Shown: piece by piece, positions 24,665 through 33,521 of the stretch
How positions within the stretch are numbered: position 1 is the stretch's first letter
Layout of the letters: every line of letters starts with the position of its first letter
Origin: a virus
IMG/VR virus record: IMGVR_UViG_3300036766_002274
Span: 1 to 54,402 of that record
Reading direction: 5' to 3' (one strand)
Length of the DNA stretch: 54,402 bases
Translations under genes and position numbers: made by a program
The notes under the pieces: generated by a model
What the model was told of the DNA's origin: nothing
The model's database searches: none
What the model saw: only the letters and a program-made list of their open reading frames with translations

Positions 24665-26652
24665 TAGGCAGCAGCCGAGCGCTGTGCGCCCTTCAGGAAC
24701 TCGGTCGGCTTCTGGAGCCAGTCCACATAGTCGGCCCACGGGATGCCGTTGTTGCCTTCAACAAAGCCACGATACAGCTCAGTCTCACCCTTGGTCTGGT
24801 TCCTCAGCGTCTGGAGTGATGCCGCCACACCGCCGCCTTTTTGCTGAAGCCCGCTGCCCATGTTGAGCGTCGGCGCGATGTCGCCGGTGGCGTTGGCTGC
24901 GAGCGACGGAGGGATAGGCGCACCATAGTCAATAAGGTTCTGGAGCCGCGTCGGCATCTCACCAGAGATGTGCTGATTCGTGGAGCTGGGCATGTAGTCA
25001 CTGCCCATGCCGTTTGCCTCGTAGTCACCCTGAGTGCCGAGCGCAAAGCGGTGGTACGCCTGCGGGAACTGCATGAGCGGGCGGGGCTGCATGACCTGAC
25101 CCTGAGCGTTACCCTGCCACTTCCATGGCTCAGCACGGAGCACGCTGGGGTCAACGCGATGGCCCCAGTCGGCCATCCGCTGCATCTGGTAGCGGCTGTC
25201 GCCCTGTGCCCAGTTGCGGCCAGCCGCTTGGTCGAGACGCTGGTTGTACATGTACGGCTGGTTTAAAGGCCGCGCCTCTTGGTTCACGGGGCGTTGCGGC
25301 ATCTGGAACATCGGCTGTGCGCCACCCCCTATGGGGGTGTTGTCAGGGTGGGGCGTGATAGCCAGCGGGGCATTGGTCGGATTAAAGATACCCTCAGGCT
25401 TCGCCCCGCCAGCACTCGGGTCGGGAGCGTTGGCGTCGCCAGCCATGATGTTCGTGGCGGTCGTGAAGCCGCCCGCAGCCATGCGGTTCTGGGTCGGGTC
25501 ACTGAGCGCTGCGTTGGTTGGCGTCCAGCCTTTGCTTGCCGGGACTTGCGGCGGAAGCGCGTTCCAGCTATTGCCGCCACCAGACATGTCGAAGTTCCGC
25601 ATGTCATCACCGATGGGAATCTGTGCCTGCTGCGGCACGGGAGGCGGAGGCGCGATGCTGCTCTGGCCGGGGTTGAATGTGGCGACAGAAGGCGGTGCGA
25701 ACGCCGGTGCCTGAGCCGGAGCCGAGAGCGGAGCCTGCGCGGGAGCCGGGCTGCCCGAGGACTGAGTGCCGAATACCGGCGCTGCCGTGGTAGGGTCATA
25801 CGCGTGCAAAACGCTGGTTGCCGAGAGCGGCGTCATCGAAGCGGGCGTGCCGCCCTTTGCCATCGTATCCCAGTCAGGCGTGATGCCGCGCTGCATGAAG
25901 TACAAAGAGAAAAGGTCACGCGGTGACCTTGCCTGTTCAGCGATGAACTTGTTGTTGTCGAGTGCGAGCTGCCCCATGCCGACAGCGCGGCTTGTCTCCG
26001 CGCTGAACTGCCCGGTCTGGTTAGACTGCTCACCAAGCAGCCGCTTGGTTGCGTCGTCCATGCGGGCGATGACAGCCTGCTCTTGGTTCCAGCGCTCAGT
26101 GACCCGGTTGCGCTCAGCGTCGTTGGCCGCGCCTGCCATGCCCACCTTGTAGTTGTTGTCCGAAGCGTAGCGTGACGCAGCAGCAGCCTCCGCAGATGCC
26201 TGCGCCTGAGCCTGCCGGTCAGCCGACTGAGAAGCGAGCTGGTCACGCCGGTAGGCGTCGTTGGCGGTATCACGCGTGGCGTTGTACGCGTCAGTGTGTG
26301 TGTCCCGCCCAGCTTGGTAGTCGAAATTGCGCTGGTCTTGTGCAATCTTCGCAGCATCGTTCGTAGTGTTACGCGCGTCATTCGCCGCATTCCTGTCCAT
26401 GTTGTACTGGTCAGTAGGCGAGACATCGAAGAAGTGGTCTGGGCCAGCATTGGAAGGCTGGCGTACACCGGGAGCAAGCCCAGCCGCGATAAGAGCCGCT
26501 TGGTGTGCTTGGTCAAGCGTTAGACCCGGATACTGAAGCATCAACATCCGGTCGGCTGTGGTCATATCGCCTGACGCAGTTGTAGGCATAACATTCGGCA
26601 CATACTCCGTGCCGTTCCAGTGCGTATTCGGGGGCTGGTCGTTGTAGGCCAT
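24664..26652 (-). CDS. Putative internal virion protein, helical and Gln/Pro-rich
   Basis: 662 aa. Residues about 75-240 are a long polar helix rich in Asn, Asp, Ala, Gln and Arg (NDARNTTNDAAKIAQDQRNF, AYNATRDTANDAYRRDQLAS). The second half is Pro/Gly/Gln-rich and probably flexible (PAQAPLSAPAQAPAFAPPS). It has no enzyme motif or membrane segment. Low-complexity helical proteins at this position in podoviruses form part of the ejected core or portal-associated structure. Its stop overlaps the giant protein's ATG, so the two are probably made in fixed ratio. Confidence 0.65.
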   Translation of the reverse strand: MAYNDQPPNTHWNGTEYVPNVMPTTASGDMTTADRMLMLQYPGLTLDQAHQAALIAAGLAPGVRQPSNAGPDHFFDVSPTDQYNMDRNAANDARNTTNDAAKIAQDQRNFDYQAGRDTHTDAYNATRDTANDAYRRDQLASQSADRQAQAQASAEAAAASRYASDNNYKVGMAGAANDAERNRVTERWNQEQAVIARMDDATKRLLGEQSNQTGQFSAETSRAVGMGQLALDNNKFIAEQARSPRDLFSLYFMQRGITPDWDTMAKGGTPASMTPLSATSVLHAYDPTTAAPVFGTQSSGSPAPAQAPLSAPAQAPAFAPPSVATFNPGQSSIAPPPPVPQQAQIPIGDDMRNFDMSGGGNSWNALPPQVPASKGWTPTNAALSDPTQNRMAAGGFTTATNIMAGDANAPDPSAGGAKPEGIFNPTNAPLAITPHPDNTPIGGGAQPMFQMPQRPVNQEARPLNQPYMYNQRLDQAAGRNWAQGDSRYQMQRMADWGHRVDPSVLRAEPWKWQGNAQGQVMQPRPLMQFPQAYHRFALGTQGDYEANGMGSDYMPSSTNQHISGEMPTRLQNLIDYGAPIPPSLAANATGDIAPTLNMGSGLQQKGGGVAASLQTLRNQTKGETELYRGFVEGNNGIPWADYVDWLQKPTEFLKGAQRSAAA

Positions 26653-26942
26653 TACTTGCTAACCATTTCCTGTGCTTTAGACCCGAGATAACGGCAAAGC
26701 TCGCACATCTTCTGCTCACCATCTTGGTGCCCAGCACGCTCTGCCATTGCAACCATCATTGACTGGCGCTCTTCACGAGGAAGCGCACTAATGCGATTGA
26801 ATATCGCATTCTGTTCACGCTTGCCACGCTGACGCGTACCGGGCGTGTCACCCTGTAGGCTCGCCATTGCGCCGACTGTGCGGTTCATCTGTTCCTGTAG
26901 GTGCTTCGCTGTACCAGCGATAACCGAACGCTGGTCAGGCAT
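26652..26942 (-). CDS. Small helical protein between portal and core genes
   Basis: 96 aa, basic, helical (GTAKHLQEQMNRTVGAMASL), with a CELC pair near residue 80. Both ends overlap neighbours by one or more bases. It follows the portal gene directly. It could be a small internal virion or assembly protein. No family is recognised. Confidence 0.6.
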   Translation of the reverse strand: MPDQRSVIAGTAKHLQEQMNRTVGAMASLQGDTPGTRQRGKREQNAIFNRISALPREERQSMMVAMAERAGHQDGEQKMCELCRYLGSKAQEMVSK

Positions 26943-28918
26943 TACGCGTGCCCCAGCGACCGAATGTCGCGCATCATTCCAGCAACGGGAGCCTGCTGTG
27001 CCGCAGCCGGTGCGCCACCCGGCATGGCAAACATGCCCTGTCCGCCGTCGCCACCGCTCGGTGCGCCACCCGGTGCCCCCATCGGGGAAGGAGGCATGCC
27101 ACCAGCAGGAGGAGGTGGTGCGCCGCCGCCAAGCGCGGGAGGAACGCCATTGGCGTTCGCCGGGTCACCGTTCTGTGACATCGGGTCGCCGCCCGCTGGC
27201 GTGCCGACCTGCATCTGCTGGGCGACCTGCGATAGCGCCTGCTGGAGCTTGGCTTCTTCTATGCGCTCTTCGAGTTCGAGCTGGTCAGCGTCCTCACCCC
27301 ACGCCTTGAGTGCGCGCTTAGCCAGCGCGCGCTTAATCATGGGTTCCTGCATGAGGTCGTCAGCGTTCTTGCGCTCGATGAGTTCCCACGGGTTCTCGAA
27401 GCCAGCGAAGGTGTAGGCATCCCAGCGAGACAGGCCACCCTTGGCAATGGCGTCGTTCGCCAGAACGAGCTTGCGCTCCTTGATGGCATCCTCGTTGGGC
27501 TGGAACTGAATCGAGATGCCGTAGCGGCCACGGATGTTGGACGGGCCAATCCTGTAGCTGTCAGCGAGTTCCTCGCCGACGAAGACCGAGAGGTCTGCTT
27601 TAAAGACGAGGTCTGTGTACTTGAGCGCCAGCTCAGTCACGGTGCTCATCGCCTCTTCGCAAGCCTGCTTGGCCGACTCGATGCGGAGCTTCGCCTGTGC
27701 GCCAATCATTCCGTACTGGGCGGCGGAGTCCGTCCCCGGTACACCAGCACCACGCAGTGCGCGCTGGACGGTGCCGCGCTCAATCTGATTGCCAATCATC
27801 TGGAGCGAGCTGAGGTACTCAGCGTCGGGCAGCTTGGGCTTAATCCAGATTTTGTCAGTGACCGCCATGACATCGTCGCTCACGAAGTTCACGGCACCCG
27901 GAGAAAAGTCGATGTGCTCTTGGTCTACGGAGTCAGGCAGGAAGGCCACAGAGAACGCCGACTGCTGCATAATGGCGTCGAACTGCGTGTGACGCCGCAT
28001 CTCCGCGAGGAACATGCTCTTGTTCTGGCGAGTGTAGAAGCCAACGGCTTTAAACTCGGGACGGCCCTCGTAGGCTTCGCGCCCAAAGCCGCTGTACTTG
28101 ATGACGTAGGGCAACTCGTCGTAGGGGTTCTCCTCGTCGCGGACAACCTCCCAGTTGACAAACACCATGTGCTTGCCCTTCACGAGGTTGCCGTTCCAGT
28201 CGATGTACGTCGCCGTCCACACTTCGTGGATGGGAAACGTGCCGCTGTAGTAATCCCGCAACTCAGGCATGTCGATGGCGTAGGTGTTGCGAACCTCGGC
28301 AATAGAGCTGTGGTAGCGCTCAATAACCCAGAGCTTACGCACGCCTACAGTCGGGTCTTCCATGATGCAAGAAGGGCTAATGCTGCGGCAGAAGATAGGG
28401 AGGTTCTCGGAACGGATGCGCTCGATAGTCTTGACACGCTCAAGAACTTCCTCCTTGCCGCCCTTCTCCATCAGGGCTTGCTCGACCTTCTCATCTAGCT
28501 GCGGCCACAGATACCAGTCAGGGGCGACCTTGAAGCACGCCTTGCCAGACATGAACAGGTTCTTCAGGAAGTCACGGACGATGTCAATATCATTACCGCG
28601 CTTGCGCCAGTGCTTCCACAGTCCACGCGACCATCGGCGGATGGTGTCTGCATCTGTAGCTGCGGTCTGCGTCTTGTTGCGCGCCGGGTAGAAGACAATC
28701 ACGTCGGCAGGGTTGACGTTGTCAACCGCCTCATCCACCACCGCGCGTGCAGTGGTCGGGATGGTTACCTCGAAGCCCTCTGGCACCTCAATAAACTCGT
28801 CCAAAGTTCCCTCGTAAAAGGCAACATCTTCATCGAATCCAGCGAAGGCCGCAGAATAGTAGCCCTCCATGACCATAATTAGCTCATATGCGTCATCGGT
28901 ATCCTTAGGCGGCAACAT
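26942..28918 (-). CDS. Portal (head-tail connector) protein
   Basis: 658 aa. The order of secondary structure and several motifs fit podovirus-type portals: an N-terminal helical wing (YELIMVMEGYYSAAFAGFDED), a basic segment (RRWSRGLWKHWRKRGNDIDI), a beta clip region (EVWTATYIDWNGNLVKGKH, VFVNWEVVRDEENPYDELPY), then a long helical crown (AQAKLRIESAKQACEEAMST). It ends in a Gly/Pro/Met-rich, Gln-rich tail (residues 570-658), perhaps disordered inside the head. It follows the terminase genes with endonuclease VII inserted between, as in many tailed phages. Confidence 0.85.
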   Translation of the reverse strand: MLPPKDTDDAYELIMVMEGYYSAAFAGFDEDVAFYEGTLDEFIEVPEGFEVTIPTTARAVVDEAVDNVNPADVIVFYPARNKTQTAATDADTIRRWSRGLWKHWRKRGNDIDIVRDFLKNLFMSGKACFKVAPDWYLWPQLDEKVEQALMEKGGKEEVLERVKTIERIRSENLPIFCRSISPSCIMEDPTVGVRKLWVIERYHSSIAEVRNTYAIDMPELRDYYSGTFPIHEVWTATYIDWNGNLVKGKHMVFVNWEVVRDEENPYDELPYVIKYSGFGREAYEGRPEFKAVGFYTRQNKSMFLAEMRRHTQFDAIMQQSAFSVAFLPDSVDQEHIDFSPGAVNFVSDDVMAVTDKIWIKPKLPDAEYLSSLQMIGNQIERGTVQRALRGAGVPGTDSAAQYGMIGAQAKLRIESAKQACEEAMSTVTELALKYTDLVFKADLSVFVGEELADSYRIGPSNIRGRYGISIQFQPNEDAIKERKLVLANDAIAKGGLSRWDAYTFAGFENPWELIERKNADDLMQEPMIKRALAKRALKAWGEDADQLELEERIEEAKLQQALSQVAQQMQVGTPAGGDPMSQNGDPANANGVPPALGGGAPPPPAGGMPPSPMGAPGGAPSGGDGGQGMFAMPGGAPAAAQQAPVAGMMRDIRSLGHA

Positions 28919-29340
28919 TAGTTGTCACCCAAGTATGTGATAGCTGCATACAGCAGGTCTGGGTTGTCCTTGGCGTTGCCTAGCATCATGTTGCAGTAAT
29001 GGCACAGTAGCCCGCGAACCTCTCCGGTGACGTGGTCATGGTCTACGAACAACGGAGTCCCCACTCGGTTAGTCATCTCGGCCTTGCGGCAAATTGCACA
29101 CACCCCGTCTTGTGCCAGAAGCATCTCATCATAATCGGAAACGCTTATTCCATATCGTTTGAGCAGATTGGCAGAGCGCGCATAGAGCAACCGGTCGGGA
29201 CGATATCTCGTGTCACTTTCTGCTTGGGCGCTCTTTACACACGCGCGACAACGCGGCATAACCCCGGCCTTGTAACGCTTGGCGCGAGGAAACTCTGATA
29301 GCGCCTTGGTTGCCCCACACTTGGTGCAGTCTTTAGTCAT
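28918..29340 (-). CDS. Recombination endonuclease VII
   Basis: 140 aa. An N-terminal zinc ribbon (CTKCGATKALSEFPR...CRAC) precedes the endonuclease VII core: YGISVSDYDEMLLAQ, CAICRK, VDHDHVTGEVRGLLCHYCN and NDNPDLLYAAITYL-like ending. The DHDH metal motif is intact. T4 endo VII resolves branched DNA before packaging; smaller relatives act as HNH endonucleases or spread as selfish genes. The gene sits between large terminase and portal, where a packaging debranching role makes sense, but an intron-less homing insertion would look the same. A GTCTG/CAGAC palindrome (29367-29377) lies upstream. Confidence 0.88.
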   Translation of the reverse strand: MTKDCTKCGATKALSEFPRAKRYKAGVMPRCRACVKSAQAESDTRYRPDRLLYARSANLLKRYGISVSDYDEMLLAQDGVCAICRKAEMTNRVGTPLFVDHDHVTGEVRGLLCHYCNMMLGNAKDNPDLLYAAITYLGDN

Positions 29341-29383
29341 ACGTATGCCTCAGTGTAACATATTCTGTCTGTCAGACTCTTGA

Positions 29384-30901
29384 CTAGTGAAGGAAGCGCC
29401 GACTGGTCTTTCCTAGCACTCTGCCCAGTGGTGCTTTCTTCTTCAGCCGGTTAATGTTCGTCGGTTTCCTCAGGTGCTCTACCTGCCCGAGGTGGTGCAG
29501 CAACCCGTAACCCAGCGCCTTCGCACTGTGGTTCCACTTATCGATTGGCTTCTCGCCAGCGATAGTGCCATCTCGCGTGAGCAGGTACTTCCACGGGTGC
29601 ATGTTGTCGAACACCGGCTCTCCCAGTCCTGCCTCAGCAATGAGGCCGACACACTTGGGGTCAATCGTGATGCGGTTCTGCTTGGCGCTGGAGCGGATGC
29701 GCTCGATAAGCGGGTCTTCGCGCCAATACTTCATGTTCCAGTTCAGGCTGGTCTTCTTCTTCCAGATTTCCAGCGCCGACTCACCAGCATCGCGGTGCCC
29801 CTTGCCCGCGATGTCGATGATGCCCTGCTTGACGCGGGGCCAGTAGCGGTTCTTCTTGCAGAGACTGATGATGTCGTTCGTGGTCAAGCCCTGCTCGTAC
29901 AGCTCATCGAAGACATGGAAGTGCTTACCGAGCAGCTCAGGCTTCCAGTCATCACCAGCGCCTCGCGGCTTCTTCGTGAACTCATCCCAGATAGCCACGA
30001 ACAACACGGCGTAGGCAGACTGGTAGCCGGGGTCAATCCAGACCTCTACAGCCATCTCAGGCGTCACCTTCATGGTCTGGATGTGTTCCTTACCAAGCTC
30101 CTTGAGGACACGCGACCTCGGTGGTCGCGGCTCAGCCAGTACGCGCATGGCGAAGATGTCATCCGGGTAGATGCCTTCGAGCCGCAGAATCTCCGGGTCA
30201 TTACGCCCGCCGGGAAACTCGTGCAGGTTCGAGAACGTGGGCAACGAGTACGAGACGATGCCAAGGTGGTTCTCCCGCTGGCCCATGAGCATCCAGTCCT
30301 GATACCACTGCTGACTGTCTTCCATCGTGCCCGAGTAGATGATGAAGCCCTTCTTCGCCGAGACACGCCCTTGGACGCGCTCGACACCCGAATACTGGCA
30401 GCGCCCCGCTTCGCAGATGGCAGCTCCCTCAAGGTCGAGTGAGCGCACAGAACCGGGGTCTTCCATCGACCACGTCTGGAGCACCACACCCGACTTGGTC
30501 ACGAGCCGCCATGCCCCCTCGGCTGGCTTGCTGGGCTTGTTGATGCCGCCCGCGAGCTGCCCGATGGAGCGCAGGAAGTCCTCGATGTACTTGAACTCCC
30601 AACGCGGCTCAGCGTACGTGGGGCCGAACAGCACGAAGTGCGCGTTGCGCGGCTTGTCGTTCACCTCATCGAACAGCAGCTCGCCGGTCTTCGTGAAGAA
30701 CACGTCGGGCCGGATACGTGGCAGCATGTAAATGTGGGCAGCCATCTCGACGGCTGTCCACCATGACTTGCCACCGCGCTCGCCGCCACCGATGACCGGG
30801 AAACGGTCATCGTGCGAGCTGGCCTCCTCCTGCTCAGCGGAGAGCTTGATGCCAACGGCGTTGAAGAAGATTTTCCGGGCAGCGTAGGGGAGTCTGTTCA
30901 T
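29384..30901 (-). CDS. terL: Terminase large subunit
   Basis: 505 aa. The N-terminal ATPase has a Walker A of the form GGGERGGKS (about residues 38-46) and a Walker B-like LEGAAICEAG near 155-165. A coupling region (GFIIYSGTMEDSQQWYQDWM) follows. The C-terminal RNase H-like nuclease begins AVEVWIDPGYQSAYA and includes GIIDIAGKGHRDAG with acidic residues. It drives ATP-dependent packaging and cuts concatemers. The start overlaps the small-subunit stop by one base. A T4- or P22-like headful mode cannot be read from this alone. Confidence 0.9.
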   Translation of the reverse strand: MNRLPYAARKIFFNAVGIKLSAEQEEASSHDDRFPVIGGGERGGKSWWTAVEMAAHIYMLPRIRPDVFFTKTGELLFDEVNDKPRNAHFVLFGPTYAEPRWEFKYIEDFLRSIGQLAGGINKPSKPAEGAWRLVTKSGVVLQTWSMEDPGSVRSLDLEGAAICEAGRCQYSGVERVQGRVSAKKGFIIYSGTMEDSQQWYQDWMLMGQRENHLGIVSYSLPTFSNLHEFPGGRNDPEILRLEGIYPDDIFAMRVLAEPRPPRSRVLKELGKEHIQTMKVTPEMAVEVWIDPGYQSAYAVLFVAIWDEFTKKPRGAGDDWKPELLGKHFHVFDELYEQGLTTNDIISLCKKNRYWPRVKQGIIDIAGKGHRDAGESALEIWKKKTSLNWNMKYWREDPLIERIRSSAKQNRITIDPKCVGLIAEAGLGEPVFDNMHPWKYLLTRDGTIAGEKPIDKWNHSAKALGYGLLHHLGQVEHLRKPTNINRLKKKAPLGRVLGKTSRRFLH

Positions 30902-31401
30902 TAGGCCGAGATTTCTCGGAACTCCCCCTCGACCACTGGCTCGTTTAAAGCCTTCGCCATGTTCTTCGCGAGCTGGGCATGCAGGTCAGACAGGTCGGTG
31001 GATGAGTCTTCCTTGACTCCCCACTCGCCACGCTCGACAGCGATGGCCTGACACAGCTTCCTGTGCATGTCCATGAGCTTAATAAGCTCCTCGGATGGAA
31101 TGTCTGAGCCGTTCTGGATACGAAGCTGCAACTGCTGCGAGTTGACCTCCATCTCCGTGAGCCGTCGCTGTTTGTCCATCATTGAAACCTTCCTGAGTTT
31201 GGAAACACACATTGCGCGTTCGAGTTGGATAGCCGCGCGATGACGGTTCACCCAGTTGTGGAGATAGCGTCGGCTGTAGAGCTTCCAGCCAAGCTGCGTT
31301 GCGTAGGCAACGTACTTCTCGTAGTTCTCACCGTTCAACGCCACGTACGCTATGAGAGCTTGCTTCGCCTGTGGTGTGAGGTATGCGCGTATGCGTGACA
31401 C
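30901..31401 (-). CDS. terS: Terminase small subunit (putative)
   Basis: 166 aa from GTG 31401. The N-terminal 55 residues contain a helix-turn-helix-like pattern (LTPQAKQALIAYVALNG, YATQLGWKLYSRRYLHNWV). A coiled region follows (KLRKVSMMDKQRRLTEM), then an acidic C terminus. It has the position, size and layout of small terminases: DNA binding, oligomerising coil, large-subunit contact. It overlaps terL by one base. A TATACT box lies only 4 nt upstream of the GTG, which may be chance. Confidence 0.72.
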   Translation of the reverse strand: MSRIRAYLTPQAKQALIAYVALNGENYEKYVAYATQLGWKLYSRRYLHNWVNRHRAAIQLERAMCVSKLRKVSMMDKQRRLTEMEVNSQQLQLRIQNGSDIPSEELIKLMDMHRKLCQAIAVERGEWGVKEDSSTDLSDLHAQLAKNMAKALNEPVVEGEFREISA

Positions 31402-31410
31402 AAGTATACC

Positions 31411-31662
31411 CTACAGCCGTATCCCAACCGTGTAGGACTCCGGTGGAGCAACCTTGTTCAGGAACGGGTGGTCTTCCTCGAAGACCACAATGAAGTCCGT
31501 ATTGGGGTAGATGCACCGGTCTTCTTCGAGCATGGCCTGCTGGTGGTGAGCAGTGCAGTCGAAGCAGAAGTTCGGAACTGGCTCATCGAGTCGCACAGAC
31601 TCGATTGCTGCATGCCGGAAACGGGCATAGGACTCGGACGTAAAACAAGGGGGGAATGACAC
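31411..31662 (-). CDS. Small Cys-rich protein with a structured start site
   Basis: 83 aa from GTG 31662. The Cys pattern FCFDCTAHHQQAMLEEDRC followed by YPNTDFIV resembles a family of short phage proteins with one CxxC knuckle and a distal Cys. The start codon and its GGAG lie inside a long hairpin (31647-31687) that also looks like an intrinsic terminator. Folding should hide or expose the ribosome site. The function is unknown, but the Cys spacing argues against a random reading frame. Confidence 0.68.
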   Translation of the reverse strand: MSFPPCFTSESYARFRHAAIESVRLDEPVPNFCFDCTAHHQQAMLEEDRCIYPNTDFIVVFEEDHPFLNKVAPPESYTVGIRL

Positions 31663-31687
31663 GCAGACTCCTGCGGCATCCCCCCTT
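31647..31687 (-). terminator. Terminator-like hairpin overlapping a start codon
   Basis: On the minus strand AAGGGGGG (31687-31680) pairs with CCCCCCTT (31654-31647). Inside are ATG/CAT and CGCAG/CTGCG helices, and GTTTTA follows at 31646-31641. This has the form of an intrinsic terminator at the end of the helicase gene. The GTG start (31662-31660) and GGAG (31671-31668) of the next gene lie inside it, so it may control read-through into the terminase genes, translation, or both. Confidence 0.65.
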
Positions 31688-31710
31688 CAATTTCTCTTCT
31701 GTTGAAAAGC

Positions 31711-33222
31711 TTACTCTACTTCTGCGTCATGTTCCACTTCCTTCTCGTCGTGTACGCCGGTGCTCTCGTAGTCAGCTAATACTGGTGCAGTAATTGGCAA
31801 CTGGGCCTGCACCATTGTCCCGCCTCTGGTAAGCGGGCGCATCCGCCCGCCGTTTGTGAGGGAGATAACGAACGGCAGTTCGCCAATCTCGCCGTGCCTG
31901 TTCTTGGTGAACACGACCAGCACTGTCATCTGGCCGTCCTCGTGAATACGCTTCGCAATCTCCTCACGCAGCAGTCCGCGCCAGCCACCCGTCTCATGGT
32001 TGGGGGCGACGGGCATCAGTGAGATAGCGCAGTCAACATCCTGATACTTGGACGAGCTGCCCTTCATGTCCTCAACGTCCAGTGAGGACTTCTTATTCAT
32101 CGACTTCTCACCCTTGCTGACGTGCGTGATGAGAATGATGTGAACGTCACTGTTCTTGGCGATGCTCTTCATCGCCCGCATGATGGCTGACTGCTGAGCA
32201 ATCGTGTCGTCCTTGTACTTCTCGGTGCCGAGCATGTCCACGAGGTCAACGATGACGTACTTGATGTCATGCCACTTCTTGTACCGGGTGACCGCAGCAC
32301 GGAAAGCGCCCACGTCCACCTCGGACTTGTCCGAGATGTAGATGGGGAGGTCGCGCAGCTTCTCGATGCTGCGCTGAATCTCGTCCCGGTAGTGGTGGAT
32401 GGTGTGGTCGCGGCGCAGCCAACGGAAGTTCTTGGCGATGTCGAGCTGGACGATGCGCTCCTGCACTTGGAGCTTGGGCATCTCCGTCGTGTACCAGAGG
32501 CCACGGTGCCCACGGAGCGCCAGCCTGTAGCCGATGTTCGTGGCGAACATCGATTTAAAGCGGCTGGACGGCGCATAGATGATGGTCACGTTCCCCGGCT
32601 GGAACCCATCAAGGTAGCGGTCGAACAGCGTCCAGCCAGTCTCGATGCCAGTGATGGCATCAGGGTCATCGATGTACCGGTCGAAGCGCGCCTGCAAGGC
32701 GTCGAGGTCGTCACCCATCTTGGTGACATCCTTGCTGGCCGCGCCGGTCGTCTCGGTCTGGAGCGTACTCAGCCGCTCCTCAATCTGGGCGCGCACGGCA
32801 GCCAAGTCAGTCGGGGCTGAGCCAGCGAGCTTGCGTGCCCAGTCGGCAAAGCCGATGAGGTCGCGCTCGCCGCGCTTCTTCGTGACCACCGCCGTCCAGT
32901 AGGTCGTGTCCTGCGGCAGGACACCCTCCATGGAGCCCATCACGATGGAGCCGCCGCCCATCTCGCTCAGGATGTTGCCGCCGTCAGCGGTCTTCGTGTC
33001 GCTCAGCTTCCGCATCACGGTCTGGGCGTTCACCGGCTGGTTGGTGGCGACCATCTCACAGATGGCCGCGAAGGCGTTCCGGTACGGCTTGCAGTAGAAG
33101 TCATCCGGGGCGAGTGCTGTCATCGCCTCGGTGACACTGCTCCCCGAGAGCAGCATCCCGCCAATCACTTGGCGTTCAGCCTCGATGTCTGATGGCAGCT
33201 CGTCAACGTCAAGTGGTGGCAT
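31711..33222 (-). CDS. Replicative DNA helicase, DnaB-like
   Basis: 503 aa. The N-terminal helical domain (SDIEAERQVIGGMLLSG, PDDFYCKPYRNAFAAI) and C-terminal RecA-like domain are arranged as in DnaB. Walker B is IKYVIVDLVDM near 322 and the sensor strand is HIILITHVSKGEK near 365. The Walker A site is unusual: YAPSSRFKSMF (about 215-225) has Phe instead of Gly before the Lys, and the first Gly is also missing. The F-K codons there form a TTTAAA word. It would unwind the replication fork, with the prim-pol at 44.5 kb as a likely partner. Start overlaps the upstream gene by 14 nt. Confidence 0.88.
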   Translation of the reverse strand: MPPLDVDELPSDIEAERQVIGGMLLSGSSVTEAMTALAPDDFYCKPYRNAFAAICEMVATNQPVNAQTVMRKLSDTKTADGGNILSEMGGGSIVMGSMEGVLPQDTTYWTAVVTKKRGERDLIGFADWARKLAGSAPTDLAAVRAQIEERLSTLQTETTGAASKDVTKMGDDLDALQARFDRYIDDPDAITGIETGWTLFDRYLDGFQPGNVTIIYAPSSRFKSMFATNIGYRLALRGHRGLWYTTEMPKLQVQERIVQLDIAKNFRWLRRDHTIHHYRDEIQRSIEKLRDLPIYISDKSEVDVGAFRAAVTRYKKWHDIKYVIVDLVDMLGTEKYKDDTIAQQSAIMRAMKSIAKNSDVHIILITHVSKGEKSMNKKSSLDVEDMKGSSSKYQDVDCAISLMPVAPNHETGGWRGLLREEIAKRIHEDGQMTVLVVFTKNRHGEIGELPFVISLTNGGRMRPLTRGGTMVQAQLPITAPVLADYESTGVHDEKEVEHDAEVE

Positions 33223-33490
33223 TCAGGAACTCCTCAATCTCACCCAGTAGCTCGGCATGCTCAGTGGCCCGCTCAATGCGCTGGGCACGCGTCTTGAACT
33301 TCTTGTGCGGCGTCTTGTTCGAGATAGCGAACGCGTCATCCGTGACGGACTGGAGCAGCCGCACGCACCAGCGGCAGACCGAGAACGACGGGAAGTGCTT
33401 GCCGTCCTCGCCGTATTCAGCCACGTACTCCGGGTTCTTCGTCAGGCAGAACCAGCACGACTTGGAGTCCCACACAGTCTTGCGTGACAC
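33209..33490 (-). CDS. Small zinc-ribbon protein upstream of the helicase
   Basis: 93 aa from GTG 33490 with a strong GAGGAGG about 7 nt upstream. Cys pairs CWFC (near 12) and CRWC (near 39) form a probable zinc ribbon. The rest is basic helix (NKTPHKKFKTRAQRIERATE). It overlaps the helicase start by 14 nt, so the two are coupled. A nucleic-acid-binding helper of the helicase is a reasonable guess; no family is recognised. Confidence 0.7.
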   Translation of the reverse strand: MSRKTVWDSKSCWFCLTKNPEYVAEYGEDGKHFPSFSVCRWCVRLLQSVTDDAFAISNKTPHKKFKTRAQRIERATEHAELLGEIEEFLNATT

Positions 33491-33521
33491 GGCTGCCTCC
33501 TCATGTTCAGGGGAAAGAGAG

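Noticed and set aside
24665-24739. Extending the giant ejection protein to an earlier start at 24739
   Set aside because: It would overlap the 662-aa gene by 75 nt; ATG 24664 has the same TAATG coupling as its neighbours.
31403-31410. TATACT just before the small terminase GTG as a leaderless promoter
   Set aside because: No -35 at the right distance and the box is too close to the start; likely chance.
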